NCBI GenBank assembly: GCA_012932865.1
Contig: SAXG01000020.1
Coordinates: 248,001 to 312,000, forward strand
DNA: 64,000 bases
From: Amylostereum areolatum
Taxonomy: Eukaryota; Basidiomycota; Agaricomycetes; Russulales; Stereaceae
Direction of reading: 5' to 3'
Both the position numbers and the translations under genes were made by a program. Below the pieces are notes generated by a model. That model searched no databases and was not told where the DNA came from. It saw only the letters and a program-made list of their open reading frames with translations. Numbering within the stretch: the stretch's first letter is position 1; each line of letters starts with the position of its first letter. This document shows positions 21,449-33,289 of this stretch, one piece after another.

Positions 21449-22829
21449 CTACGAAACACCCCCACCCCAGTTCGCGCCAACGAGATCAACCTGATGGAGA
21501 AGATGAGGAACAGCAGGATCACGACAGAGGACCACGCGTAGTCGTACATACCAAGTTGAAATATGAAGGAAGCTCCAGCCACAGGGTGTTGCGCTTTTCC
21601 TCAATGAGTGTTTTCATGGACTCCCGACATGTTGTGCAAGTGAAACCATCTTGCTCAAGGTCTCGTAAGCCTTCGTCGCAATCGATCCACTCGCCTGTCG
21701 TCTTGAGGTTGTCCAAGGGATCCGATGATCCGATGAGGTCGTCGAGCATCCGACTCCACCAGGAGACCAGCGCCGACGTGCAGGGGGAATAGCAGTGATC
21801 CTCCAAAGTGGCCCCATCCCCATCCAAAGCCGATTCGAATTCGAGGTGTGAGCACGTCTCTTCCCAATTTCCTGGTTTAATGGAGCGAATGTCACGAAGC
21901 ACGTATCGGCGCAGGGCCGCCATCCCGACCGTTAACTTGTGAAGCTCGTCGACGGTGAGGATCCGGATGTTGGCTGCGTGATAGTGCGGGTCTGATGAGT
22001 CTTGGAAGTGGTAAACGCGGAACAGGTCGTAATAAGCCGCCGGGAGGATCTCGGGGATGCCATAGTCCACAGCGGCACGAATAGTGTACGCTAGAATCCG
22101 CGGCGTGAGCTTTTAGAGGGCAGGAAAGGAGAGACACGTTACCAGGTTCTGGATATACGACGTTACGTTTGAGTTTCGCGTTAGAGGCGGAAATCCGGTC
22201 TTCGTCAGCGAGTCTCTGCCTCTCGTCCCAGTACCGAAGCTCCGTGGGCCACTCCTTCTTTATTGCGTCGACGATGACCTTTCGGATCTTGGGCGCGTCG
22301 TACTTCTTCGCGAGACGGAGCGTTCCCAGGTACATTCGAGGGAAATCGGACCAGAAAGGCGCGCCGGACGTATGTAGACCGTGGCGGTGGACATAGCTGA
22401 CAAGGAGGTTGAGCGTCGAGGTCTGAGAAAGTCGGGGGCCGTGGTAGAGGAAAGAATGCACTCAGGGAGATATATTGCCCTCAAAAAGTCCTCCACGTCC
22501 CGAGCCTTGTCCGGCATGTCCATCACCGGCAATCCTTCATATTGCTCCGAACCCACTTCCAGTGCAGCTTGTGGACCGTCGAATAAATCGCGAAAAAAAG
22601 ACGAGTGGATGGCGAGGGTTGATTTGTGTACTTTGTAGAGCGTCTGGGTTACTTTGGGCGTTCCCTTGACGCGTAGAGAGGTGCGAAGCACGATGCTGCC
22701 GTCTGAAAGCCAGATATCGGGGCTGTGGACGACGACGACGATGTTGTCGTCGTTTGGGTCTGTACGAGGCCGTTTAGCGGGGTGAGGGGAGTGGAGGGGT
22801 TCAGTGGTGAAGGAAGAGTCGGCGTTCAT
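21449..22829 (-). CDS. BTB/POZ-domain protein
   Basis: The ATG at 22829 opens MNADSSFTTEPLHSPHPAKR, a basic tail usual in this family. The BTB domain covers VVVVHSPDIWLSDGSIVLRT, LYKVHKSTLAIHSSFFRDLF, DGPQAALEVGSEQYEGLPVM and DVEDFLRAIYLP. Next are YVHRHGLHTSGAPFWSDF, LGTLRLAKKYDAPKIRKVI (BACK-like helix), KKEWPTELRYWDERQRLADE, VVYPEP, IRAAVDYGIPEILPAAYYDL and a Cys-containing C-terminal part (GFTCTTCRESM). The last exon (21449-21490) encodes VDLVGANWGGGVS. Four introns, all in phase. BTB proteins dimerise, and many serve cullin-3 ubiquitin ligases. This family is greatly expanded in mushrooms and its targets are unknown. Confidence 0.85.
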
Positions 22830-23985
22830 GTCATGTGCGGATGAGATGGTGGTCGGGGACAAAGAATTTAAGAAAATTAGACGCGGGCACGCCTGCTCTC
22901 TCTCCCTCTGATCTCCACGCCACCGTCCTTATGACTCGCAGCTGCCTCAGGCGTTTTATCTCTTCTGTCTGCTCTTTCCGACCTTTCCCCGACGGTCCTG
23001 CATCTCTCGACGCCGTAGCTTGAATAACGAGGAAGATCTCAACGCCAAGGCATACCTCTTCTGACCGAGCGCAGACAGGCGCAGACACGGCAATGATGGC
23101 AGCCAGGCGGACCTGCAAGCTGCCACTCGTGACGGACGATCTCAATGGGTTCAAGAGGAACTGCGCGGTTTTCGTAGAGGGCTTTCCGTCCCAGCTGAAC
23201 GATTGGAACAATATCCCAGCAGGAGGTTCGGTGCACTAGGCTGTCTGACAAGACCAGCAAGCGCGCGATGAGGGGCTACTGGCACGAAATCGCCTACTCC
23301 TTCTCGGATATGGTTCCTTGCACAGCCTCACAAGTCTGGAGGCGACAACACCCCTACAAGATCCCTGAAAATGCGAGCATGGGCTGAGTCGAGCCTGGGT
23401 AAGAGTGACACTGTCACCCAGAACTTACGACTCAGCTCACACTCTCATTCTTAGGACCTTACTGGGATTTACTCGATATGCCGGCGCCGGCTCAAACTCA
23501 TGCTCTAATTTCAAGATCTCAGACTCAAGCTCATGTTCACTCATTCAAACTCCCGCTCACGCTCAAGGTCGAATGTTTTAAGGCTCCCTCACTCGCGCGT
23601 CTTGAATCTCACTCTCGACGACCACACTCGGACCAAACGAGAAAAATCCACTTACCTCTGCAGTCCCTCCAGGCGTCTGAGCAGGCCCTACAAGCTCCAG
23701 GACGGTGTCGTCTAAGATCCTAGCGTTCAAGTCCCAAGTCAAGTCCAGGCCAGGCCCAAGTCCAAGTCCAAGTCCGAGTCCGAGTCCAAGTCCAGTCCAA
23801 TAGCGGGTTGGCGTCCAGTGGCAAGTCGGCATCCAGTAGCGAGTCGGCGTCCGGCCATCCAGTACAGGAAGATTTTGACCACGACTAGGCAGCGTAGATC
23901 AGTAGAAGATCCTCCCGAGGTAGCGCACCTTTTGACATTGGAGCATGCACCTCCGGCACTACTCCATATCCACCCCTCCTTCACT
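22830..23985. other. Gene-free stretch with simple-sequence DNA
   Basis: The first half is the presumed 5' flank of the BTB gene. The second half is low-complexity: ACTC/GCTC-rich around 23420-23570 and the CAAGTC array listed separately. No gene recognised. Confidence 0.45.
23723..23860. repeat. Short tandem array (CAAGTC units, then about 18-bp units)
   Basis: From about 23730 to 23798 the sequence is built of CAAGTC / CGAGTC hexamers. It is followed to about 23855 by imperfect 18-bp units of the form TCGGCRTCCAGTRGCRAG. Together they make a small minisatellite just past the 3' end of the acidic-protein gene. Confidence 0.6.
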
Positions 23986-24710
23986 CTAGAACTCCGCACC
24001 ATCCTTGACCGGATAATACACCTCCTCGTCCTCCTCCGCCATTCGCCCCATCCACTCTAACCTCGGCACACCCATCCACACCTCATCGCCCTCTCCGGGC
24101 ACCTCTACCTCGCACGCACTCTCCTCGGGTGCCCATACGACGAAGCGGGGCACCGTCCCGGCGTACCCCGACGCATGCAAGTGCGTGGGGAAAGGATGGA
24201 GGTCACAGCGCGCGCTCGGGACGCAGGAGGGGCGTATGAATGGCTCAATCTCCTCGTTCCACTCCTCCTCCTCCTCCTCCTCCTCCTCCTCCACCTCGGG
24301 AAGGGAGATGCAGATCACCGGCACCTCGAAGGACGTGGCCTCGTCCTCCTCGGGCGGCGAGACGCACATCGCAGGCGCTTCGGGCGCGACGTCGAGCGCC
24401 AGCGGCCCCTCGAGGAATGCAAGCTCCTCCTCCTCGAACATCGCGAGCTCGGCTTCCAAGGCGGCGGAGAGGCAGACGTCCGTCTTCGCTCCGTCGGCGT
24501 CGAACGCGGGGGTCGTGGACATCTCCCACATGTTCTTCACAGCCAGAGGCGCGCGCGGGCCTGCTGAGGGTCTCGATCGTCAGAATGTGGGTGCGAGGGA
24601 GAGGGAGAGGACGTACGAATGGCCACCGCGCACGCGAGAGGCGGGAAGACGGCGTCGGAGACGTCGAAAGCGGCGAGCACCATGAGGAACGCGTCGTAAA
24701 TGGCAGCCAT
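23986..24710 (-). CDS. Small acidic protein, unknown family
   Basis: The ATG at 24710 starts MAAIYDAFLMVLAAFDVSDA, a hydrophobic helix-like N-terminus. An in-phase intron (gtacgt...cagcag) is followed by PRAPLAVKNMWEMSTTPAFD, ALEAELAMFEEEELAFLEGP and [20 protein letters not shown]. The end is CDLHPFPTHLHASGYAGTVP, RFVVWAPEESACE, VWMGVPRLEWMGRMAEEDEE and VYYPVKDGAEF. It has about 220 residues with a strong negative charge. The glutamate run comes from a CTC repeat on the plus strand. No domain known to me fits. The C-terminal part has a conserved look (W, P and aromatic residues). Confidence 0.65.
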
Positions 24711-25536
24711 GATAACAAATGTAGTCAAGGTGGGGGTAGGGTGTGAAGAGCAGGGGAATCGCGGGGCGATAGAATGCAAGTACAAGTACGGGCAATGGAG
24801 CTCTCCAACGCATCTTCCAGGATTCTTATGCGTTTCCCCCCCTTGATATTGCGTTTCGGACCAACCCCTTGCATCCTCACGAACGAGGCGCGCGGGACCA
24901 ATGGCGATCCCGCCCGATTGCGATGTAGACTGGACCGTGGATGGTGCCCACATTTCAGTTCGGGCGAGCTCCGGACATCCTCGTCGAATGAGGGTATCGA
25001 TGGGTCGCACAGGGAGACGAGGTTGATGTTCGTCCTACTTAACACGCATCTACGGGATCAGGCCCAGGCTCGAGGCGTTTGACGTACCTAGGAATACTAT
25101 CTGCTATAGCGTTGCCATATGCTGGAATGGTGATAAGTTAGGTTACGTCGAACCAACCTTGCGTCGGCACGCAGGTCTGGCGACATCGTAGCCTTAGCGG
25201 CGAGCACGTAGCTCTTGTTTTTCGTGCAGATACTGGTAAAATTGGATTTGAGGACAAGCAGCGTGGAGAGCGCGCGACCTTGAGGATGACGGAGCCTTTA
25301 ACTTTTCAGGAAGCCCGAGGTCTGCGTCATTGAGACTCGATGAATCCCGAGTACAATGCTGAGGAGGTCCGGCGACAGAGATGGATCGACAGAGGACAGA
25401 CACAATGGAAAGAGACCGTATAAGAGGACTGTATTCTTTCAATTAATACTTGGTACAGGCGCGATTGATTAAAAAATAAGGTATGCGGAGGAATGTCCGG
25501 AGGGGTCACGCCAGTAAGTACACCGCCGAGGACGAG
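24711..25536. other. Gene-free stretch
   Basis: Contains the promoter of the acidic-protein gene. Small frames only, nothing recognisable. Confidence 0.45.
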
Positions 25537-26901
25537 TTACGATCCCCAGTTCGCGTCAACACGATCACGCTGAACGAAAAGCAATCAGATAAAGGAAGGT
25601 GGTAATCCTAGACAGAGACTGTCCTCACCAGGTTAAACAAATTGGGCAGTTCCTTCCACAGTTTATCACGCTTGTCGGCGATGAGCCCCTGAACACACTC
25701 GCGACAGCCCACACAAACCGCGTCAGACGACACAAGGTTTACCAGACTGCCGTCGCACATAACCAGCTCGCCTGCGGTCTTAAGATACCCCAAAGGGTCC
25801 CCGGATTTGACAAGGTGTTCGAATTGTTTCCGCCACCAATTGAGTAGCGGCTCTGTACATTGTGAGTAACCTTCCGATTCGTCGTCCGAGTTGGAATCTG
25901 TGCTAGAGTACTGGCCGAAGGAGCACGAGTCCAAATCCGGGCACCCATTAACTGTGTGTACAAGCGCTTTGTGAATGTGGTTGCGCAGAGCTGCCATCCC
26001 GGTTATCAGCTTGAAAAGCTCATCTGCGCCAAGAATGCGGATGTTAGCGTTGTGATGATGTATGTCGGTCGTCCGGTTGAATTCATAGACACGGGCTAGG
26101 TCGTAATAAGCCGTTGGGAGGACTTCGGGAATGCCGTGTTCCACGGCGAGACGGATAGTGTGTGCTAGAGAATATTCACGGTGAGCATAAAGTATGAGCA
26201 ACGCAGGGATAATTAATACCAGGCTCTGGATACACGACACGATGCTTGAGCTTTGATTTTAAGATGGAGACCTTGTCTTCCTGAGCTACGCTTTGCCTCT
26301 CGTCCCAGTACCGGAGCTCTGTAGGCCACTCCTTCTTTACTGCGTCAACGATGACTTGTCGAATCTTGGGCGCATCATATTTTTTCGCAAGACGGAGCGT
26401 CCCCCGGTACATCCCGGGAAAAGTAGACCAGAAGGGCGCACCGGAGGAATGCCGACCGTGACGGTGGATATGGCTGGAAATGACAGCAGATAATTGATTC
26501 ATAAGAATGGGAGTAAGGAGAACTAGAGAGAGCACACACTCAGGAAAGTATAAAGCCTTCAAGAAATCGTCCACATCCTGCGCGTCGTCCGGCATGTCCA
26601 TCATCGGCAGTCCCTCGTACTGTTCTGAGGTCGTTTCCAGTGCGGTTTGAGGTCCGTCGAACAGATCGCGGAAAAAGGACGCGTGCATGGCGAGCGTCGA
26701 TTTGTGCACCTTGTAGAGAGTTTGTGTGACGCCGGTCGACCCCTTCACGCGCTGAGAGGTACGCAGGATAATGGCGCCGTCCGAAAGCCAGAGATCGGGA
26801 CTATGCAGTACGACGACAGGTTCCGTACCATCTTTATCTTCGGTACGAGGACGTTTGGACGCGTGAGGAGAATTAGTGGAGGTGGAAGTGTCGGGATCCA
26901 T
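25537..26901 (-). CDS. BTB/POZ-domain protein
   Basis: Close paralogue of the gene at 21449-22829. The ATG at 26901 gives MDPDTSTSTNSPHASKRPRT. The BTB domain has VVVLHSPDLWLSDGAIILRT, LYKVHKSTLAMHASFFRDLF, DGPQTALETTSEQYEGLPMM and DVDDFLKALYFP. Then follow HRHGRHSSGAPFWSTFPGMY, TLRLAKKYDAPKIRQVIVDA, KKEWPTELRYWDERQSVAQE, VVYPEP, IRLAVEHGIPEVLPTAYYDL, a Ser/Asp-rich insert and a Cys-containing end (AVCVGCRECVQGL). The last exon (25537-25569) encodes RDRVDANWGS before TAA. Same intron plan as its relatives. Likely cullin-3 adaptor by family; partner unknown. Confidence 0.85.
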
Positions 26902-27392
26902 GGCGGTTGGGGACAAAGATTAGGGACGAACGTCGGACGAGTCGAAGACACATCCGGCCCGCGCACCTCCCTCTGCTCATGACCGTCATGACCTCGCTGC
27001 CTCTCCCTCGCCCAGAGCTCTGCACATCCGCAACAAGAAAGCAAAATGGGCCTAGACATCCGCATTACTGTTTGGGCATTTTTTCAAACCCTTCGAACTT
27101 GACTAGGAAGCCACACATTACGAAGTGCAATTGTCCTGTGGACTTCATTGGATACTATGCTGTGGTGATATCGATACACGATCCTCCCCCCGCTCCTCCC
27201 TCCTCCTTCCAACTCCCCGAAAGAATCCATCTCCGACTGCGAAAGAACGAATATTTGATACAAAGTCGACGATAATGCTGCGTCTCCCGGACATTCTGGA
27301 CCCATCCGAGTGAGCGAAGCGTGCACCGGGAAAGGCCAAAGGTGCGTACCCAATAATGAAGAAATAAATCGATGCGCTGACGGGGATCGCGC
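26902..27392. other. Intergenic, BTB gene to pheromone precursor
   Basis: Holds the BTB promoter and the 3' flank of the pheromone-precursor gene. No receptor or further CaaX gene found. Confidence 0.45.
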
Positions 27393-27527
27393 TCAGGCGA
27401 CGATGCACCCCGCGCTCTGGGAGGTACTTTTGTGCTCGGAGTCGATGGGGATGTCGGAGGTGGGCTCGACGGCCTCGACCTCGGCGGCGGCGGCGAAGTA
27501 AGAAATGACGGAGGTGAAGGCGTCCAT
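27393..27527 (-). CDS. Mating-pheromone precursor-like lipopeptide 1 (CaaX end CIVA)
   Basis: A 44-residue frame from the ATG at 27527 to the TGA at 27393. It begins MDAFTSVISYFAAAAEVEAV and ends SEHKSTSQSAGCIVA. Basidiomycete pheromone precursors are this size, usually start MD-A/S-F, and end in a CaaX box (here Cys-Ile-Val-Ala) for farnesylation, removal of the last three residues and carboxyl methylation. Cleavage before the charged pair E-H, the usual kind of site, would leave a lipopeptide of about 11 residues, EHKSTSQSAGC. It would signal through an STE3-type receptor on a compatible partner. A TATA-like box lies about 95 bp upstream. The precursor at 50873-51001 is a clear paralogue. 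No receptor is in the window, so its mating role is inferred. Confidence 0.8.
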   Translation of the reverse strand: MDAFTSVISYFAAAAEVEAVEPTSDIPIDSEHKSTSQSAGCIVA

Positions 27528-27620
27528 TGATGAAGGGTGAAGGGTAGGTAAAGGTAGAAGAGCGGGTGAAAACGTGAGTAGGCTGGTAAGTCTGTCCTTC
27601 GTCGGCTCACACCCTGCCCT

Positions 27621-27628
27621 CTTTATAG
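27621..27628 (-). promoter_or_regulatory. TATA-like box of pheromone precursor 1
   Basis: Reads CTATAAAG on the minus strand, 94-101 bp before the ATG at 27527. The second pheromone-like gene has CTATAAAAAG at nearly the same distance, which supports a conserved core promoter. Confidence 0.55.
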
Positions 27629-28912
27629 CTTTCTCGCCACGCCTCCCTCTCTTGTGTGTTCCTTCCGCGCGCCCCCCCCCCCCCTCGCCGAAGCAAACAT
27701 AATAAGTGAGGGCAAAGTTGGGCAAAGTACAATTGGAACGGCAGGAACACGGAACGTCCAGGGGCCTCTGGACTGTCATCGATGTCATCCTCCTGCCATG
27801 CGTTTCGAGCACGAACAAAAACGTCGCGAGGCACGGGTGTTTCGTCTTGTTTCGCCCACCGTACATCGAACATTCCGCGCTCGCCCGCTGCATCGCCGAC
27901 CCTGAGTACGCTGCAGATGCGGCACTTGGTGCGCGTTTTTTTTGTCTTTCGTGGGCGAGGGGTTTCCTGTTCGCGGGTCGAGCGTCGAATATGACGTCGG
28001 GACGCGGTCCGCACGCGCGTGCGTTTATTGTTTGCACTTCGCTGGGGGAGGGACATCGCTATCGCGCTGGTGAATTTCAACGGCGATTTGGGAGACAGGA
28101 TGGCTAGATGAGCAGGAAGGAGGATGGCAGCTCATAGCAGCTACTCGCCGAAACTAGACGATCCTTCGCCTTCATGGCAAGAACTCGTCGCGCGATCACG
28201 TTACTGCCCCCAACGCGGTGCGAGTCCGCGTCAGACGCGTCCGTCTATTCTTGTGTTCTACGCCGATGTGTTGTCTACGATTATATGAGCATTTCCAGCA
28301 TGTCGTACCCAACGTAGCGATGTCTAACTGAAGAGGAATCGAAGGACCGTGCCAAACGTGTTAGGGGGTTTGTCGGGCCACTGTAGAGCCAGCGTGTTGG
28401 GTAGATGCCAGGCTGGGGCAGCGAGATCGATGGAGGATCAGAAGGGGCTGTTTCAAAGCTGGTGACCAAGTGTATTTACCAGCTTGACGATTGCTGCTCG
28501 AAGTCAACCGAACGGAAGAAACATCCAATTGAATCGCCAGCACGCACTCACCGCGAAGTACTCCTTTCACCCCTCATAAAACGGACATTACATCTTTAAT
28601 TGTATTCATTCTTATCAGGAGAGAGACGGTGGTGGTGATGGTGGTGGGATGGCAGAGACGAGAGAAGTCACGACGTGAGAAACGATATAAAAACTGCGGG
28701 GGATGGAGGTGGGTGCTGTGTGTGGGCAAGTGTGAGAGTCAAGAGTCAGAGAGAGCGGAAAGCACTACGGCCGAGGGCAAGATGCAAGCAGAACTACACG
28801 AAAAGATCGCGCATTGCGATGAGGGGAAAAGGACGGGTGGGATGAGCACAGAAAAGCAAAACAGTGACAAAAGTCCCCAACGTATCCGTCCAGAACCACC
28901 GCGGTCCGCGCA
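27629..28912. other. Intergenic, pheromone promoter and NST1 3' flank
   Basis: Includes a run of about 14 C near 27670 and a purine-rich plus strand at about 28620-28860 (NST1 3' side). Long open frames across here are chance frames in GC-rich DNA. No gene supported. Confidence 0.45.
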
Positions 28913-31900
28913 TCAGTTCCCGTTGTGCGGCGTCGACGCGAACGCGTTGTGGTAGAAATGCGGATGGTTCGCCGAGGGATGCCACTGAGGATCCATCGGG
29001 CCTGCCCCGTTCCACATCGCACCCCCCACCGGAGGCCCCGGTCGCACGAACCCAGGCGGAGGTGCCGGTGCACCCCACGGTGCGGCGACGGCGCCACGCG
29101 GGTTCGCAAAGCCTCCCCACCCGGGTGCGGCGGTCTGGGGCGGAGGGCGGCGCGAAGGCGTGTTGGACACGAACTCGTCGTCGTCGGCCGCGAGGGCAGA
29201 AGAACCGAGCACGCCCTTGGGGCTGGGTGAGCGCCGCACGGGCGAAGCCGTCGAAGATGAGCTGGCGGTGTCTGTCACAGGTGCCGGTCGTCCAATGGGC
29301 GCGAGAGGACGGCCTATGGGTCCCACGTCGGTGTTCACGGACGCACGGCGTCCCGCTCCGGGCGCAAGGTTCGTTGGTGGCGGCGGCGACATCGCGGACT
29401 TTGGGGGAGGACCGATGGGAGCAGGAGGGGCCATGGCACGGTTGAAGGAAGGCTCTCGTGCGAACGGCGCGTCAAAGGGACGGCCAGTACCAAAGTTCGG
29501 CTGCAGTGCTGAGGGAGCCAGCGGAGACGGATGGCCGGGAGCGACAGACGATCCAGGAGGGCCGTAGTTGCCAAACGGGGTCGGGGGAGGAAAGCGCGGG
29601 GACATGGCCGGTGGAGGGAGGCCTGCACCAGGCGAGTACATGATTGGCGGCATATGAGACACTTGCGGAGTCATCGGTGGCCCAGGCTGAGGGGTTACAG
29701 AGATCACGGCGGGCGGGCGAGAGGGAGGTTGGGGAAGTTGAGCTTGAGGAGGTGGAACGGACTGTTGGGAGGGAACACGGGTGGGAGTGACGGGGACGGG
29801 GGTGATAGGCGGCGGCGGCGGAGCCTTGTTCAGGATTTTCTTGGGCGCGGTGTGGTTGGGGGAGCGTTGAGAGGAAGATCCGGACGCGGTCGCGTTGCGG
29901 GGCGAAGTCGGTGAGCGCACGTTGTTCTTGGACGCGGCGCGCTGCTGCTGCTCCTTCTGCTCTCGCTCCTTGGCTGCACGCTCCCGTGCCTCCTTCTCCT
30001 CCTTCTCCTTCGCTGCTTTGCGCTCCCGCTCCTCCTTCTCCTGCTGCTCGCGCTTCGCGGCGGCAGCGGCACGGTCAGCAGCGGCCTTGGCTTCGCGCTC
30101 CTCCTTGAGTTTGCGCTCCCGTTCCTCACGCTCGCGTCGCTCCGCCCTGGTCTTCTCCTCCTTCTCCTTCCGTTTGCGCTCGCGCTCGACCTCGCGTTCC
30201 TTGTCCTCCGCAAGACGTTTGCGCTTCTCCTCCTCCTTGCGCAGGCGCTCCTCCTCCGCGGCCTTACGGGCAGCTTCGCGCTTGACACGCTCCTCTTCGC
30301 GCCTTTTCCGCTGCTGCTCTTCCTGCTTGGCCTGTTTCGCCTTGAGCGCGGCTTCCTCGGCTGCCTTTTCCGCCGCTTTCTGCGCGCGCTCCTCCTCCTT
30401 CGCCGCCTTCTGCTGCCTGCAAAAAAATGAGTCAATCGGATGGTGTCAAACAAGCGCAACGCGCAACGCGCACCGCTTCTTGTCCTTCTTCTTCTGGTTC
30501 TCCTTGGCCTTCCGCGCCTCGCGGTCCTTGGACGCTTTGTCCTCATCCTCGAGTTCGCGCAAGAGTTGCAACTGCCGCTCCTGCGCGACGCGTTCGCGGT
30601 AGGCCTGGAGGACGCGCTGCTCGAACATGCGCGCTGCAAAGATGGAGAACATGCGTTTGCCCTCCTCCATCTTCTCCTCCTCCGTGAGAACCGGCTGGAC
30701 AAGATGTGAGACGACGATGGAGAGATGAGCGAAAGAATGAAGAACGCACCCCCTCCTCGTCTTCATCGTCCTCCTCCTCATCGTCCTCCTCATCGTCCTC
30801 CTCGTCCTCGTCTTCCTCCTCGCTCTCCTCTTCTACATCCTGCGTGGCCTCCTCTTCGCGTTGCATCCGGCGCTCAGCGAGCTGCTCCATCATCTCCAAA
30901 AACTTCTGACCATCGTTCTTGAGTAGATCGTCGGCAACGGTGAGGATGTTCCCTGGCGTAGCAGGCGTTCATAGGCGACAGAAACGGACGAAAAAAAGGA
31001 TCGGTGCTCACCAGTGACAGCGAGACTGTTCCCAAAGTTAAATAAGCCATCATGTCCATTGGGCTTCCCGTTCGTGGCCGCTCTGCGTCCTCGGGCGGGT
31101 GGCGCACCGGTTCTCCGACCACGCTTGGGATCTTCCTCCTCCTCGACTTCATCGGCGTCCTCCTCCTCTTCTTCCTCCTCTTCCTCCTCGTCCTCTTCCT
31201 CCTCCTCATACTCATCCTCCTCCTCATACTCGTCCTCCTCGACTTCCTCCTCCTCGAACTCGCTTTCCTTGGTCGGTTTGCGTCCATTAGTCATCACGGG
31301 CTGTTTCGATCGGGCCGTGTTGGGCGGGCGGGGCTGACCGACGACGGCGCCATTCTTGTCGAGCTCGACGCTGCCAGGGAAGGGGCCGGGGCCGGGAGGA
31401 GGAGGGATCGTGCCGCCAGAAGTGACGTAGCGCTGCTGGTAGTTCGCGTACTGTTCTAGCTCCTCGTAATAAGCATCGTACAGTACCTCGAGCTCTTCTT
31501 CGATCGCATTGCTACTAGGGCGAGGCGGGGAGGGGAGAACGATGACTGTCAGCAAAAAAAAATTCGACGGAGCGGAGCGGGATGATGGGCGGGGGAAGGG
31601 ACGCACCGCTTGCGGCCACAGACGGCGCAACTGCAGGAGTGTTTCTGCTGCTCCTTCATCTTTTTGAGGACGGCCTCCTTCTCGACCTTGACGAGGTTCC
31701 GACGCTCCTCCTCGCCGAGGCCGAGCCAAAATTCCTTTATGCGCTCGCGCTCCTCGGTCGAGGAGGTGCTCCAAATCTTGTTATTCCGAGAAGGTGTTGA
31801 TTGTCCCGCGGGGGGTCGATGCTTCTGGGGAGCGGATGCGTTGGACGACGGCGGCGATGGTTGGTGATGAGGATGGTTGTGGGGGAAAGCATGGGGCGGG

Positions 31901-33289
31901 ACGGGAGCTTTTGAGGCCGCGCGTGCGGAGCGCGAAGGGGGCGGGGTCGCCGTTTTCTGCTGCTGAGCGGCGGTGGCAGGCTGTGTGGCGTAGTTCATGG
32001 GCTGCTTTCCGGCAGCGCGGGAGGAGGGCGGGGGCGGGACGCGGGCGGCGGGCATGGCGGTCGGTGGCAGCGAAGGCGTCGAGTGCGAACGCTTTTCCTG
32101 ACCTCCGGCCGGCGCCGGATCCGTCCCCGTGACTACCGCCTTTGGCGACCCCTCCGGGCTCTTTCGCTTGTTTTTTCGATTTTTCTTTTTGCCGCCGGCC
32201 GCCACTCCGCCGTTCTCGTCCACACCGCCGCCCGTCTTCGTCCCCGCCCCCGCCGTCCCCGCCGCCCCCACCCTCCCCGTCATCTTCGACGGCGCCGACA
32301 GCGTCTGCTTATGGCTCAGCACGAACTGCGCCGGAAATAGCCCCTCATCCTCATCCTCATCATCCCCGTCCCCGTCCCCATCCACGTCCACCTCGTCTTC
32401 TCCGTAATAGTCCTCGTTGAAGTCGTCTAATATACAAAAGATGTTTCGTCAACACGCGCGTCGACAGCTCAGGGCGGAGGAGCGGCTGACCTGGTCCATG
32501 CTGCCCCCCGTGCACCTCGAGGCCGACGCCCAACCCAACCAACGCCCCCGCCCCCACCGCTTGTTCCATCGCGCGACTGAGCGTCGTCGGGTCCACCGGT
32601 AGCTGAAAGTGTGAATACCCCATCCCCATCGTCGTCCCCATCCCCTCCTTCCCTCCCGCGTATCCCCCGTGCAAGTTGTGCGTGCCGTTGCCGTGCACGG
32701 CGTGCTGGCCCGTCTGTACCGACTGCAGCTGCGACGCGATTTGGTACATGGATTGAGCCTTGATCCGCTCGTTACCACCAGTTTCAGACATCTGAGAGTA
32801 TGTGGGTCGTACAAAGTTGCGTATATGCTCCGGGAGCGACGCCCAATACGCGTCGTCCGCGCCCAGTCCTCCCGCCGGGTCCGCGTCCATCCGTCTGTAC
32901 AGCTCGTTCGCCGTCGCCATCAGCTCCGCCTGCGCCGCCGCCGACGCATTGAGGCGTGCGGCGGCGGCGGCCGACGAAGAGAGCGACGCCGTCGTGGAGA
33001 AGTGCACCGATTCGAGCTCGGGAGGGAGCAGGCCTGTTGTGAGTCGGTCGGGATCGAGGTCTTCGCCATTGCCCATGCTGCGGGGATCGTCGACGGCCAA
33101 CGCGGCCAACGTCTCTGCCAGCACATCGGGGGAGCTTGCCCTGCCCTTGCCCTTCTTCTTCTTCTTCCTCTTGCCATTGATTTCTGCGGGCGCGGGCGCG
33201 GGCGCAGGGACGGTGGGAGGAGGGTGAGGGGCAGGTGGATGCGCGGCGCGGACGGGAGTCTTCATCTTCTGAACTTTGGTCGCGGCCAT
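28913..33289 (-). CDS. NST1: Stress response protein NST1
   Basis: NST1 is a conserved fungal protein linked in yeast to salt tolerance and P-bodies. The ATG at 33289 gives [20 protein letters not shown], then a [10 protein letters not shown] basic patch. The next block is [17 protein letters not shown]. An acidic Asp-rich segment follows, then [20 protein letters not shown] and [11 protein letters not shown] (the conserved Cys cluster). Next are [20 protein letters not shown] and a long Glu-rich stretch. The signature block follows: [20 protein letters not shown] and [17 protein letters not shown]. The next roughly 150 residues are Arg/Lys/Glu/Ala-rich (likely a single alpha helix), and the C-terminus is Pro-rich. 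About six exons, roughly 1,300 residues. The order of blocks matches basidiomycete NST1 proteins. Confidence 0.9.

Noticed and set aside
24175..24746. Plus-strand frames with Ser or Pro runs
   Set aside because: They are the reverse side of the Glu-coding repeat in the acidic-protein gene.
27393..28037. 214-codon frame ending in the CaaX box of pheromone 1
   Set aside because: The upstream part has no pheromone-like or other features and runs through the TATA box; the ATG at 27527 fits the precursor size.
29895..31460. Long plus-strand Ser-, Arg- or Leu-rich frames
   Set aside because: They mirror the Glu/Lys/Arg-rich coding of NST1 on the minus strand.
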